From Citromicrobium sp. JLT1363 (GTDB taxonomy: Bacteria > Pseudomonadota > Alphaproteobacteria > Sphingomonadales > Sphingomonadaceae), in the NCBI RefSeq assembly GCF_000186705.1, contig NZ_AEUE01000001.1, forward strand, positions 372,001 through 436,000: DNA of 64,000 bases. The letters run 5' to 3'. The translations under genes were made by a program, and so were the position numbers. This document shows, one piece after another, positions 8,235 through 16,646 of this stretch (the stretch's first letter is position 1; each line of letters begins with the position of its first letter). The notes beneath the pieces are model-generated. The model was not told the origin of the DNA. It ran no database searches and worked only from the letters and a program-made list of their open reading frames with translations.

Positions 8235-10280
8235 ATGACCCGCACCCTTCTTGCCGCCGCCACCCTGCTTGCCGGCGTTTCGCTCACCGCGACCGCGCAG
8301 GCGCGCCCGATGACGCCCGAAGATGTCGCCCAGCTGGAAAGCCTGGGCGCGGTCGCGGTCTCGCCCGATGGCAGCCGCGTCGCCTATACCACCTCCAGCC
8401 TGCCCAACGTGATCGAGGGCGAGGATAATGGCAGCACCACGCAGCAGCTCATGATGGCCTACGGGCCCGACAATGCCCGCGTTTTCCTGCCCGAGGACGT
8501 CTCGGTTTCCACCGTCAAGTTCTCGCCCGACGGGCGCATGGTCAGCTTCCTGTGGAAGAAGGACAAGGAAGAACGCGCCGTCTGGGGCATTCCGGTGGAT
8601 GGCGGTGCGCAGGTGAAGCTGGCCGCGCTCGAGGATGCCGGCGTGCGCAGCTATGCTTGGGCCCCGGACGGCAACATGCTCTACCTGCTGGCATATCCGG
8701 CGCCCGACAAGGAGCGCGAGGCAGAAGACAAGGATGGTTTCGACGCCGTCGTCTATGAAGAGGAATCGCGCTTCAACCGCCTGTTCTCGGCGCGCGTGGG
8801 CGGTGACGAGATCGATGCGGCACCGGCGGAAATCTCCATCCCCGGCTACGTCACCAGCTTCTCGGTTACGCCGGACAACCGCTACGGCGTGATCGAGAGT
8901 CAGCCGACCCCGCAGATCGACGACACCTACACGTCCAGCCGGGTCAACATCCTCGACCTGGCAAGCGGCGAAGTGCTGCGCGAGGTGGCAACGCCCGGCA
9001 AGCTGGGCGATATCGAAATCTCGCCCGACGGCCGCCAGCTCTCGATGGTTGCCGGGATCGACGTGAACGATCCGGCTGCCACCACGCTGCACCTCGTCGA
9101 CGTGGCGAGCGGCAATTTCCGTGCGCTGAACGAAGGCGCGGCGGAAGCGACCGGCGATACCGAGTGGATGGCCGACGGCAAGCTGGCCGCGATCATCGAC
9201 AAGGGTGCGGACACGATCCTGCGCATCTACAATGCCGATGGCAGCGTGGCGCAGGAAGTCGATCCGGGCGCGCTGATCCTCACCAGTCTCGAAAACGGGG
9301 GCAGCGGCCGCATGTTCGTGGCTGCCAACAGCCCGCGCCACCCCACGGAACTGTTCGCCTTCGATGGCAGCAGCTTCACCCGCTGGACCGATCACAACCC
9401 GTGGCTGTCGGAAATCGACTTCGGCGAACAGCGCGCGTTCACCTATTCGGCGCGTGACGGGCAGCAGATCGAAGGCGTGCTGATCGAGCCGGTCGGCGGC
9501 GCGCCGCGCGGGGGCGCACCGCTGATCATGGATGTGCATGGCGGCCCGGAAGCGCATGAATCGAACGGCTGGGTGACCGCCTACAGCAGCCCCGGCCAGG
9601 TCGCGGCGGGCCAGGGCTATGCCGTGTTCCTGCCCAATTATCGCGGTTCGACCGGCTACGGCACGGCGTTTTCCAAAGCCCACCAGGACGATTACGCGGG
9701 CAAGGAATTCAACGACATCGTCGACGCGAAGCGCGCGCTGGTGGAAGAAGGCATCGCCGATCCGGAGCGCACGGGCATCACCGGCGGTTCCTACGGCGGC
9801 TACGCCAGCGCCTGGGGCGCCACCGCGCTGAGCGAGGAATATGCCGCTGCGGTGATGTTCGTCGGCATCTCCAACCAGATCAGCAAGTTCGGCACCACCG
9901 ACATTCCGATGGAAATGTACAACGTCCATGCGCGCAAGTGGCCGTGGGAAGACTGGCAGGGCATGCTCGAAGTCTCGCCGATCTATCATGTCGACAAGGC
10001 CGAAACGCCGATCCTCATCATGCATGGCGACAGCGATACGCGCGTTTCGCCGAGCCAGAGCTACGAGCTGTATCGCAACATCAAGGTGCGCAAGCCCAAT
10101 ACGCCGGTGCGGCTGGTGCTCTATCCGGGCGAAGGCCACGGCAACCGCCAGGCCGCGGCGCGCTACGACTACAACCTGCGCATGATGCAGTGGTTCGACA
10201 CCTACCTGAAGACGGGCGACCGCGATGCGGAAATGCCCGCGCCGCGCCCCGAACTGAAGATCGAGGACGGCGAGGACTAG
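8235..10280 (+). CDS. S9 family peptidase (prolyl oligopeptidase / acylaminoacyl peptidase type)
   Basis: 681 residues from the ATG at 8235 (ribosome site GAGAGGA) with a signal peptide ending TATAQA. The N-terminal two thirds form a beta-propeller with WD40/TolB-like phrases (VSPDGSRVAY, ISPDGRQLSM). The C-terminal alpha/beta-hydrolase domain has the oxyanion-region HGGPE, the nucleophile elbow GGSYGGY, the acid in HGDSDTRV and the base in GEGHGN. Such exported enzymes cleave short peptides or blocked amino acids. It is followed by a strong terminator and faces away from the DUF885 gene. Confidence 0.94.
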   Translation: MTRTLLAAATLLAGVSLTATAQARPMTPEDVAQLESLGAVAVSPDGSRVAYTTSSLPNVIEGEDNGSTTQQLMMAYGPDNARVFLPEDVSVSTVKFSPDGRMVSFLWKKDKEERAVWGIPVDGGAQVKLAALEDAGVRSYAWAPDGNMLYLLAYPAPDKEREAEDKDGFDAVVYEEESRFNRLFSARVGGDEIDAAPAEISIPGYVTSFSVTPDNRYGVIESQPTPQIDDTYTSSRVNILDLASGEVLREVATPGKLGDIEISPDGRQLSMVAGIDVNDPAATTLHLVDVASGNFRALNEGAAEATGDTEWMADGKLAAIIDKGADTILRIYNADGSVAQEVDPGALILTSLENGGSGRMFVAANSPRHPTELFAFDGSSFTRWTDHNPWLSEIDFGEQRAFTYSARDGQQIEGVLIEPVGGAPRGGAPLIMDVHGGPEAHESNGWVTAYSSPGQVAAGQGYAVFLPNYRGSTGYGTAFSKAHQDDYAGKEFNDIVDAKRALVEEGIADPERTGITGGSYGGYASAWGATALSEEYAAAVMFVGISNQISKFGTTDIPMEMYNVHARKWPWEDWQGMLEVSPIYHVDKAETPILIMHGDSDTRVSPSQSYELYRNIKVRKPNTPVRLVLYPGEGHGNRQAAARYDYNLRMMQWFDTYLKTGDRDAEMPAPRPELKIEDGED

Positions 10281-10303
10281 GGCTCAGGACGTCCGAACAA
10301 AGA

Positions 10304-10337
10304 AGGGCGCGCGGATCAGCTCTGCGCGCCCTTTTTC
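10304..10337 (+). terminator. rho-independent terminator after S9 peptidase
   Basis: A 9-bp stem, AGGGCGCGC (10304-10312) with GCGCGCCCT (10324-10332), followed by a T-rich tail. It lies 23 bp after the peptidase stop. Confidence 0.85.
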
Positions 10338-10346
10338 TTGTTTGTC

Positions 10347-10751
10347 TCAGTCGTTGAGCGGGTGCCAGTCCTTCAAGCGATAGGTCGACCCCTTGGAGAA
10401 GTAGGAGCGGACCCGCACGTTCGACCCATAGCTGTGGTGTTCGCCCCCCAGCTGTTCGATCACGAACCGGACGACGGCACCAATGTACCTTTTCATGGGA
10501 TCGGTGAAGGCGGCCTCGCCCACCTCGTCAATCAGAAGCGGTTCGACAGCGGGCTGGGGAGGACGGGTGGGAGCGGCGAGAACTGCCCCCAGAAGCAGGT
10601 GCGATCCGATCCGCGAAACGCAGATGGCAAAGCACTTCTGGCCGACTTCGCTGTTGTGGGCGGCGCCATGGCTTCCCGGATTGTAGGCATCCAGATCGAT
10701 GAAGGGATTGGGCTGGCGGTCGATGGAATCGTGCTGAGTGGGTACGGACAT
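10347..10751 (-). CDS. hypothetical protein
   Basis: 134 residues, starting at an ATG with a GAGGT ribosome site. It has no signal peptide and one moderately hydrophobic stretch (HLLLGAVLAA, near residue 50). The C-terminal half (MKRYIGAVVRFVIEQLGGEH onward) looks like a folded alpha/beta segment ending in a Tyr/Trp/His-containing tail. I recognise no family. Base composition is less GC-rich than that of neighbours. It is convergent with the S9 peptidase across the terminator and is followed upstream by the MipA gene on the same strand. Confidence 0.65.
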   Translation of the reverse strand: MSVPTQHDSIDRQPNPFIDLDAYNPGSHGAAHNSEVGQKCFAICVSRIGSHLLLGAVLAAPTRPPQPAVEPLLIDEVGEAAFTDPMKRYIGAVVRFVIEQLGGEHHSYGSNVRVRSYFSKGSTYRLKDWHPLND

Positions 10752-10802
10752 TGAAAGACCTCGTGCTTCGTATTGAAAAATACCCCCTTGATCGTGGAGC
10801 GA

Positions 10803-10822
10803 GGCCGCCTCGATCGGCGGCC
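10803..10822. terminator. hairpin downstream of the MipA/OmpV gene
   Basis: GGCCGCC (10803-10809) and GGCGGCC (10816-10822) form a 7-bp stem with a 6-nt loop, about 60 bp past the stop of the minus-strand MipA gene. No immediate T-run follows on that strand. Confidence 0.35.
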
Positions 10823-10884
10823 ATGAGGTCTTATTGCACCATCAAGGTTTCAGATCCGTGACAGCAGGCCAGTCGGGCCTGAGT

Positions 10885-11751
10885 TTAGAAAGTGTAGCCG
10901 ATTCCCGCGCCCACGATCCACTGGTCGGCATCGCCGCGCTGCGCGACGTAGGGCGAATCGGCGGCATCGCCGATCACCTTCGAATAGCCGCCCATTGCGA
11001 ACAGCGCGAAGCCGCCATTCGTCAGGTCGCCATCCAGATCGAACGCGCCCAGCAGCGTCGCGCCGACCTTGTTGAAGCCGCCGTCGGCCTCATAGGCAGG
11101 CAGGCCGCTGGCCAGCGCCTGCGCGGGCGTGACCGAGAAATAGTAGGAATTGAAATCGTCGTCCCCATGCTCGGCCGAAAGCGACAGGCTGACGGCGGCA
11201 CCCCGGCTTACGGGCGTGAAATAGGTGATCGACGGGCTGATCGTCATTCCTTCGTGTGCGCCGGCAATGTCCCAGCGCGCATCCACGTTCACGCCGATGC
11301 TGTCATAGGGATTGAGCAGCCCGGAATAGCTGATCCCTGCGCTCGGCCCGATTTCCACCGCCGTATCCAGTTCGCCCGCCGCGGCGACCACCGGGTCTTC
11401 GATATCGCCCGTCCGGCTGGTGCGCAGCCGCAGGGCCGGGCCGAAGCTGAAGGCGACATCGCCATCGCCGTCGGGCACCACGTCCAGCGCGACCCCAGCC
11501 GCGCGCGGCTGGATGTCGATCCCGCCGATACGGCCCCGGATCAGCGGCAGCGGGAACGCCTCGTAATCGTCCGAACCATCGTAGTCGGCCGAGTAGGCAA
11601 CCCCGATCCCCAGCTGGATATAGTCGCCGTCCAGCGCGGAGCCTTCCATCATGTCCGGGGAAGGGGCATCGCCTTCGTCGCTCTGGGCAAGGGCGGGGGC
11701 GGCAGTGCCGCCAAGGGCGAGTGCGGCAAGGGCGGGTGCGATACGGCGCAT
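10885..11751 (-). CDS. MipA/OmpV family outer membrane protein
   Basis: 288 residues from the ATG at 11751, which has an AGGAGG ribosome site and a signal peptide ending PALAQ. After an acidic linker come alternating strands typical of a 12-stranded MipA/OmpV barrel (YIQLGIGVAYSADYDGSDDY, FPLPLIRGRIGGIDIQP), and the chain ends in GAGIGYTF with the C-terminal Phe used by the barrel assembly machinery. Family members are linked to murein-hydrolase scaffolding, porin-like uptake or antimicrobial sensitivity. It is divergent from the carotenoid operon across 130 bp that must hold both promoters. Confidence 0.9.
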   Translation of the reverse strand: MRRIAPALAALALGGTAAPALAQSDEGDAPSPDMMEGSALDGDYIQLGIGVAYSADYDGSDDYEAFPLPLIRGRIGGIDIQPRAAGVALDVVPDGDGDVAFSFGPALRLRTSRTGDIEDPVVAAAGELDTAVEIGPSAGISYSGLLNPYDSIGVNVDARWDIAGAHEGMTISPSITYFTPVSRGAAVSLSLSAEHGDDDFNSYYFSVTPAQALASGLPAYEADGGFNKVGATLLGAFDLDGDLTNGGFALFAMGGYSKVIGDAADSPYVAQRGDADQWIVGAGIGYTF

Positions 11752-11881
11752 GGTTTCGGGGTTCCTCCTGTAGTGCATCCCGAACGGGCTGCGCGGCCCA
11801 ATGTTCCGCAACTGCGAAGTGGCCCGGCCACTGCCCTCAAGGCCATTTGCACCTTTCAGCCCAGCGCCCTACGGCCAGGGC

Positions 11882-13108
11882 ATGACACGGGCCACGCCGC
11901 GACCACGCGCCGACATTGCGATTATTGGCGGCGGCCTTGCGGGCGGATTGATCGCGCTCGCGCTGCGGAGGGCGGATCCATCGCTGGCGGTGCTGCTGAT
12001 CGAGGCGGAAGAGACGCTGGGCGGCAACCATCGCTGGAGCTGGTTCGAAAGCGATCTGCCCGAAGGCGGGGAGGCGCTGCTCGCCCCCTTCCGCAAGACC
12101 CAGTGGCCGGTCGGCTATGCCGTGCTGTTCCCGCAGCACACGCGCACGCTGGACAGCGTATATTCCTCGCTCTCCTCGGTCGATTTCGACGCCGCGCTGC
12201 GGCGCGAGCTGGCGCAATCGACCATCCATGCGGGCCGCAGGGTCGCAACGCTCGATGCGGGCGGAGCGACGCTAGAAGGGGGCGAGCGGTACGATGCGCG
12301 CTGCGTGATCGACGCGCGAGGCTTCGTACCGTCGGACGCTTTCGAGGGCGGCTGGCAGGTCTTCATGGGCCGCCACCTGCGTACGCAGGCCCCGCACGAG
12401 CTGGACCGCCCGATCGTAATGGATGCGCGGGTGAAGCAGCACGACGCGTTCCGCTTCCTCTACACCCTGCCGCTTGCCGCCGACGAGCTGTTCGTCGAAG
12501 ACACCTACTACCAGGACACGCCCGAGCTGGACCGTACGGCGCTGTCTGCCCGGATCGACCGCTACTGCGCGGCGGTGGGCTGGCAGGGCGATCCGCTTGC
12601 TTTCGAGACGGGCGTGCTGCCGGTGGTGACGGGTGGAGACCTTGCGCGCTACCAGCGCGAGGTGCGCGTGGACGGTGTGGCGATGGCGGGGGCCCGCGCC
12701 ATGATCGCGCATCCGCTGACCAGTTACACGCTGCCCTTCGCGGTGGAGACCGCGCTGCTGGTGGCGGAAAACCGCGATCTGCCCGGCGAACAGATGGCCG
12801 CGCTGCTGGAAGCGCATGCGCGCCGCGTGTGGAAGCGCACGGGGTTCTACCGGATGCTGGGCAAGATGCTGTTCGGCGCGGCCGAACCTGCCAGGCGCTA
12901 CCGCATCTTCCAGCGCTTCTATCGCCTGCCGCAGCCGCTGATAGAGCGGTTCTATGCCGGGCGCTCTACCCCGGGTGACAAGATCAGGATACTCGCGGGC
13001 AAACCGCCTGTGCCCGTCACGCGCGCGGTGCAGGCCCTGGCGGGCCATCGCCCGCCGCTTTCCATGAACGCCCAGACAATCGAAGAAGGATCGCAAGGAC
13101 ATGGCTGA
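11882..13108 (+). CDS. crtY: lycopene beta-cyclase
   Basis: 408 residues. It converts the linear ends of lycopene into beta-rings, giving beta-carotene. The N-terminal dinucleotide fold is IIGGGLAGGLIALAL, followed by LGGNHRWSW and FMGRHLR blocks characteristic of bacterial CrtY flavoproteins, and YTLPL near residue 195. I start at the ATG at 11882, which leaves only a few residues before the Rossmann motif; the frame is open further upstream but that would reach into the divergent promoter. It overlaps crtI by 8 bp and heads a five-gene operon. Confidence 0.95.
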   Translation: MTRATPRPRADIAIIGGGLAGGLIALALRRADPSLAVLLIEAEETLGGNHRWSWFESDLPEGGEALLAPFRKTQWPVGYAVLFPQHTRTLDSVYSSLSSVDFDAALRRELAQSTIHAGRRVATLDAGGATLEGGERYDARCVIDARGFVPSDAFEGGWQVFMGRHLRTQAPHELDRPIVMDARVKQHDAFRFLYTLPLAADELFVEDTYYQDTPELDRTALSARIDRYCAAVGWQGDPLAFETGVLPVVTGGDLARYQREVRVDGVAMAGARAMIAHPLTSYTLPFAVETALLVAENRDLPGEQMAALLEAHARRVWKRTGFYRMLGKMLFGAAEPARRYRIFQRFYRLPQPLIERFYAGRSTPGDKIRILAGKPPVPVTRAVQALAGHRPPLSMNAQTIEEGSQGHG

Positions 13109-14603
13109 AGGCCGCAACGCATGCGTGATCGGCGCCGGTTTCGGCGGCATGGCGCTCGCCATCCGTCTCCAGAGCGCCGGGATCGCGACGACCGTGATAG
13201 AGGGCCGCGACAAGCCCGGTGGCCGGGCTTATTACTGGGAGAAGGAAACCGACGCGGGCACCTTCACCTTCGATGGCGGGCCCACGGTCGTCACCGATCC
13301 CGATTGCCTGCGGGAACTCTGGGCGCTCTCGGGTCACGACATGGCGAGGGATGTCGAACTGGTCCCGGTCATGCCGTTCTACCGCCTCAACTGGCCCGAC
13401 GGGACGAATTTCGACTATTCGAACGATCACGAAGAGCTGTTCTCGGAAATCGCCAAGCTCAACCCACGGGATGTGGAAGGCTACCAGCGCTTCCTCGATT
13501 ATTCGGCGGGCGTGTACGAAGAAGGTTACGTCAAGCTGGGCACCGTGCCTTTCCTCGACTTCAAGTCGATGCTCAAGGCCGCGCCCGCGCTGGCGAAGAA
13601 GCAGGCCTATCGCAGCGTCTATTCGATGGTGTCGAAGTTCGTCGAGAACGAGAAGCTGCGCGAGGCGCTGAGCTTCCACACGCTGCTGGTCGGCGGCAAT
13701 CCGATGAAGACGTCGAGCATCTATGCGCTGATCCACAAGCTGGAGATGGATGGCGGCGTGTGGTGGACCAAGGGGGGCACCAACCGGCTGATCGCTGGCA
13801 TGGTCCGCCATTTCGAGCGGCTGGGCGGCACCATGCGCGTGGGTGACCCGGTGACGGGCATCGAGGTCGACGACAAGCGCGCCAGGAGCGTGCGGACCGA
13901 GAGCGGCTTCGTGCAGGGGTTCGATGCGGTCGCCAGCAATGCCGACATCATGCATTCCTACCGCGACCTGCTGGGTCGCTCCCAGCGCGGGTGGAGCATG
14001 GGGCGCAGGCTTGCCCGCAAGAGCTACAGCCCCGGGCTGTTCGTGGTCCATTTCGGGCTGGAGGGCAGCTGGCCGGGCATCGCGCATCACATGATCCTGT
14101 TCGGCCCGCGCTACAAAGGCCTGCTCGACGACATCTACAGCCACGGCGTGCTGCCGGAGGATTTCTCGATCTACCTCCACCATCCGAGCAAGAGCGACCC
14201 TTCGATGGCGCCGCCGGGCCACAGCACGTTCTACGCGCTGGTGCCTGTCGCCCATCAGGGCAAGCTGCCGGTCGACTGGGACGAGATCGGCCCGGTGCTG
14301 GAAAAGCGCATCCTCGATGAAGTGGGCAAGCGGCTGGTGCCGAACATCCACGAACGCATCGTGACCAAGTTCCACTATGCGCCCAGCGATTTTTCGCACG
14401 ACCTCAACGCGCATCTGGGCAGCGCCTTCAGCCTCGAACCTGTTCTGACGCAGAGTGCCTATTTCCGTGGCCATAATCGTGACGATGTGATCAGGAACTT
14501 CTACCTCGTCGGCGCGGGTACCCATCCTGGCGCCGGCATTCCGGGCGTGGTCGGCAGTGCCAAGGCGACCGCCGGGCTGATGATAGAGGATTTGCTGAAA
14601 TGA
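13101..14603 (+). CDS. crtI: phytoene desaturase
   Basis: 500 residues, the usual length for bacterial CrtI. The FAD motif GAGFGGMALAIRLQSAG is at the N-terminus, followed by the PGGRA phrase. The C-terminal signature GAGTHPGAGIPGV with the following SAKATAGLM is the bacterial phytoene-dehydrogenase pattern. The enzyme carries out successive FAD-dependent desaturations of phytoene to lycopene at the membrane. It starts at an ATG 8 bp before the crtY stop (ribosome site AAGGA) and ends in an ATGA overlap with the next gene, so expression is coupled throughout. Confidence 0.97.
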   Translation: MAEGRNACVIGAGFGGMALAIRLQSAGIATTVIEGRDKPGGRAYYWEKETDAGTFTFDGGPTVVTDPDCLRELWALSGHDMARDVELVPVMPFYRLNWPDGTNFDYSNDHEELFSEIAKLNPRDVEGYQRFLDYSAGVYEEGYVKLGTVPFLDFKSMLKAAPALAKKQAYRSVYSMVSKFVENEKLREALSFHTLLVGGNPMKTSSIYALIHKLEMDGGVWWTKGGTNRLIAGMVRHFERLGGTMRVGDPVTGIEVDDKRARSVRTESGFVQGFDAVASNADIMHSYRDLLGRSQRGWSMGRRLARKSYSPGLFVVHFGLEGSWPGIAHHMILFGPRYKGLLDDIYSHGVLPEDFSIYLHHPSKSDPSMAPPGHSTFYALVPVAHQGKLPVDWDEIGPVLEKRILDEVGKRLVPNIHERIVTKFHYAPSDFSHDLNAHLGSAFSLEPVLTQSAYFRGHNRDDVIRNFYLVGAGTHPGAGIPGVVGSAKATAGLMIEDLLK

Positions 14604-15028
14604 TGATGCTCGCCGCCTTGCTCCTTGCCGGAGCGACCGTTCCCGGCCCCGAAGTCTCGCCTCTGGCAGAGGCCGATCATGTCCACGAATGGACGCAGGC
14701 CTACACCGATGACGAAGGCATTCTCTGGGTAGATCCCACGTGGCACGCTTCGTTGGACGTCGATGGCATCGAACTGCCGCTGTTTCTTATGCGCATGGAA
14801 ATGACCCCCGATGGTATGACAAGCCCCATCATCGCCGACATGGCGATGGCAGTGGACTGCGAGCGCGACCGGATGGGGATCGCCGGTTCATGGACCGAAG
14901 CTCCGGAAGCCGAGACGCAAGGTGCCGCATGGTTTGACGAGGTGGACATGAATGTGACCGAAGAACCGCTCGGCGAAGACGATATAGCCGTTTTCCGGGC
15001 GGTCTGTGGGCCGAACTGGCAGCCGTGA
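14600..15028 (+). CDS. secreted protein of unknown function inside the crt operon
   Basis: 142 residues starting at an ATG that overlaps the crtI stop by 4 bp. The first about 15 residues (MMMLAALLLAGATVPG) are a short signal peptide. The mature part is acidic, with two Cys (in MAVDCERD and RAVCGPN) that could form a disulfide. The pattern of a mid-chain VDCERDRMGI and terminal CG resembles small periplasmic proteins of the surface-adhesin-E type, but this is weak. Position between crtI and LOG is its main clue. No carotenoid enzyme motif is present. Confidence 0.8.
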   Translation: MMMLAALLLAGATVPGPEVSPLAEADHVHEWTQAYTDDEGILWVDPTWHASLDVDGIELPLFLMRMEMTPDGMTSPIIADMAMAVDCERDRMGIAGSWTEAPEAETQGAAWFDEVDMNVTEEPLGEDDIAVFRAVCGPNWQP

Positions 15029-15606
15029 ACCGTCTCGCCATCTATTGTGGGTCGGCCACGCCGCCCGATCCGCGCTATGTCGAACTGGCGCGCGAAGTCG
15101 GCAGCGACCTCGCCCGGCGGGGCATCGGCGTGGTCTATGGCGGCGGGCGGCTGGGCCTGATGGGCGCGTTGGCGCAAGGCGCGCTGGCCGAGGGCGGCGA
15201 GGTGATCGGCGTGATCCCGCATGCCATGGTGGAGCGCGAATTCGCCAATCATGACTGCACGCAGCTGATCACGGTGGACACCATGCACGAACGCAAGGCC
15301 CGTTTCACCGATCTGGCGGATGGCTTCGTGACGCTACCCGGCGGGATCGGCACGATGGACGAGCTGTTCGAAGCGCTCAGCTGGGCGCAGATCGGCTACC
15401 ACGAAATGCCGGTCGGCCTGCTCAACGCCTTTGGTTTTTACGATGGTTTGATCCAGTTCGTAAACCAGATGGGCGATACGGGTTTCATCAGGGCAACACA
15501 TCGCGAGATTCTGCAGGTTGCGGACAGTTTGCCGGAACTGCTGGACAAGCTTGCGTCTTATGTCCCCAATACGCCGATCTATCGCATGAGTGTCGACCAG
15601 TTGTGA
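15025..15606 (+). CDS. LOG family protein (TIGR00730; nucleoside 5'-monophosphate phosphoribohydrolase)
   Basis: 193 residues with GTG start overlapping the preceding stop by 4 bp. The family motif PGGIGTMDELFE (near residue 110) is the P-G-G-x-G-T-x-x-E active site, and VYGGGRLGLMG near residue 38 forms the nucleotide loop. LOG enzymes release the base from nucleoside monophosphates; plant-type members activate cytokinins, and bacterial ones often act on AMP or are uncharacterised. It ends in a 4-bp overlap with crtB, so it is a fixed member of the carotenoid operon. Confidence 0.93.
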   Translation: MNRLAIYCGSATPPDPRYVELAREVGSDLARRGIGVVYGGGRLGLMGALAQGALAEGGEVIGVIPHAMVEREFANHDCTQLITVDTMHERKARFTDLADGFVTLPGGIGTMDELFEALSWAQIGYHEMPVGLLNAFGFYDGLIQFVNQMGDTGFIRATHREILQVADSLPELLDKLASYVPNTPIYRMSVDQL

Positions 15607-16613
15607 ATCAGCCCCGCCCGCTTGTCCCTTCGCGCTTCGTGCGCCCGTCGATCCCGCGCCCCGGGGGCGGGCGAGACCGCGCCGCGCTGGTGCGGGAGGC
15701 CTATGAGGCGATTGCGCAGGGATCGCGCAGCTTCGCGCTTGCGTCGAAACTGTTCGACCGGCCGACCCGCGAACGCGTGTGGATGCTCTATGCCTGGTGC
15801 CGCCGGTGCGACGATCTGGCCGATGCGCAGGACCTGGGCGGCGAGCTGGGCGACCAGGCGGGGATCGAGGATCGTGTACAGGCGATCAAGGTGCTCACCC
15901 GCCGCGCGCTGGAAGGCGGCGCGACAGCCGATCCGGCCTTCGATGCGCTGGGCCAGGTCGCGGGCGAGGCGGGGATCACGCTGGACATGGCGAACGAGGT
16001 GATCGCCGGCTTTGCGATGGACGCGAACGGCTTCAGCCCCGCCAGCGAAAAGGAGCTGATGCGCTACTGCTACCACGTCGCGGGCGCGGTGGGCGTGCTG
16101 ATGGCGCGGGTGATGTTCGCGCCCAACGACAGCTTTATCTACGACCGCGCGTGCGACCTGGGGCTGGCGTTCCAGCTGGCCAATATCTCGCGCGATCTGG
16201 TGGAGGATGCGCGGGCCGGGCGATGCTATCTGCCGGAAGACTGGCTCGCCGAAGCGGGGCTCACTTGCGAGAACTACGCGGACGAGGAAAACCGCTTTGC
16301 GCTTGCGGCCGTGTCCGCGCGGCTGGTCGACCGGATGGAAATGTACGAGGCGGCATCCCGGCTGGGCGCGAAGCACCTGCGCTTCCGCCAGCGCTGGGCG
16401 GTCCTCACCGCCGCGCGCATCTACGGCGCGATCGGACGCAAGGTGCGCGCGCGCGGCCAGCTGGCATGGGATACCCGCACCTACGTGACCTTGCCCGAGA
16501 AGCTGTGGCATGTCGCCGCAGCCTTCGGCGAGGCGCTGACCAAGCACGCGCCCGAGCCCGAGCAGTGGCCGCCCTACAAGCGCGAAGACCTGCGCCCGGT
16601 CGCCGGGTGGTAG
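15603..16613 (+). CDS. crtB: phytoene synthase
   Basis: 336 residues, GTG start overlapping the LOG stop by 4 bp. It condenses two geranylgeranyl diphosphates to phytoene. The two Asp-rich magnesium sites are present: RRCDDLADAQD near residue 64 and DLVEDARAGRCYLPEDW near residue 198. GSRSFALAS near residue 39 is the usual substrate-flap phrase. crtE (GGPP synthase) and the ring hydroxylase/ketolase genes are not in the window. As the last operon gene, crtB may be made at lower level than crtY and crtI, which could make it rate limiting; that is inference. Confidence 0.96.
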   Translation: MNQPRPLVPSRFVRPSIPRPGGGRDRAALVREAYEAIAQGSRSFALASKLFDRPTRERVWMLYAWCRRCDDLADAQDLGGELGDQAGIEDRVQAIKVLTRRALEGGATADPAFDALGQVAGEAGITLDMANEVIAGFAMDANGFSPASEKELMRYCYHVAGAVGVLMARVMFAPNDSFIYDRACDLGLAFQLANISRDLVEDARAGRCYLPEDWLAEAGLTCENYADEENRFALAAVSARLVDRMEMYEAASRLGAKHLRFRQRWAVLTAARIYGAIGRKVRARGQLAWDTRTYVTLPEKLWHVAAAFGEALTKHAPEPEQWPPYKREDLRPVAGW

Positions 16614-16646
16614 ACCTGCGCGCTGCTTGGCGGTAGCGGGTTGGCC

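Noticed and set aside
10338-10754. Plus-strand 138-codon frame opposite the hypothetical gene at 10347-10751
   Set aside because: It has no ribosome site and overlaps the terminator; the minus strand has a good ribosome site and better composition.
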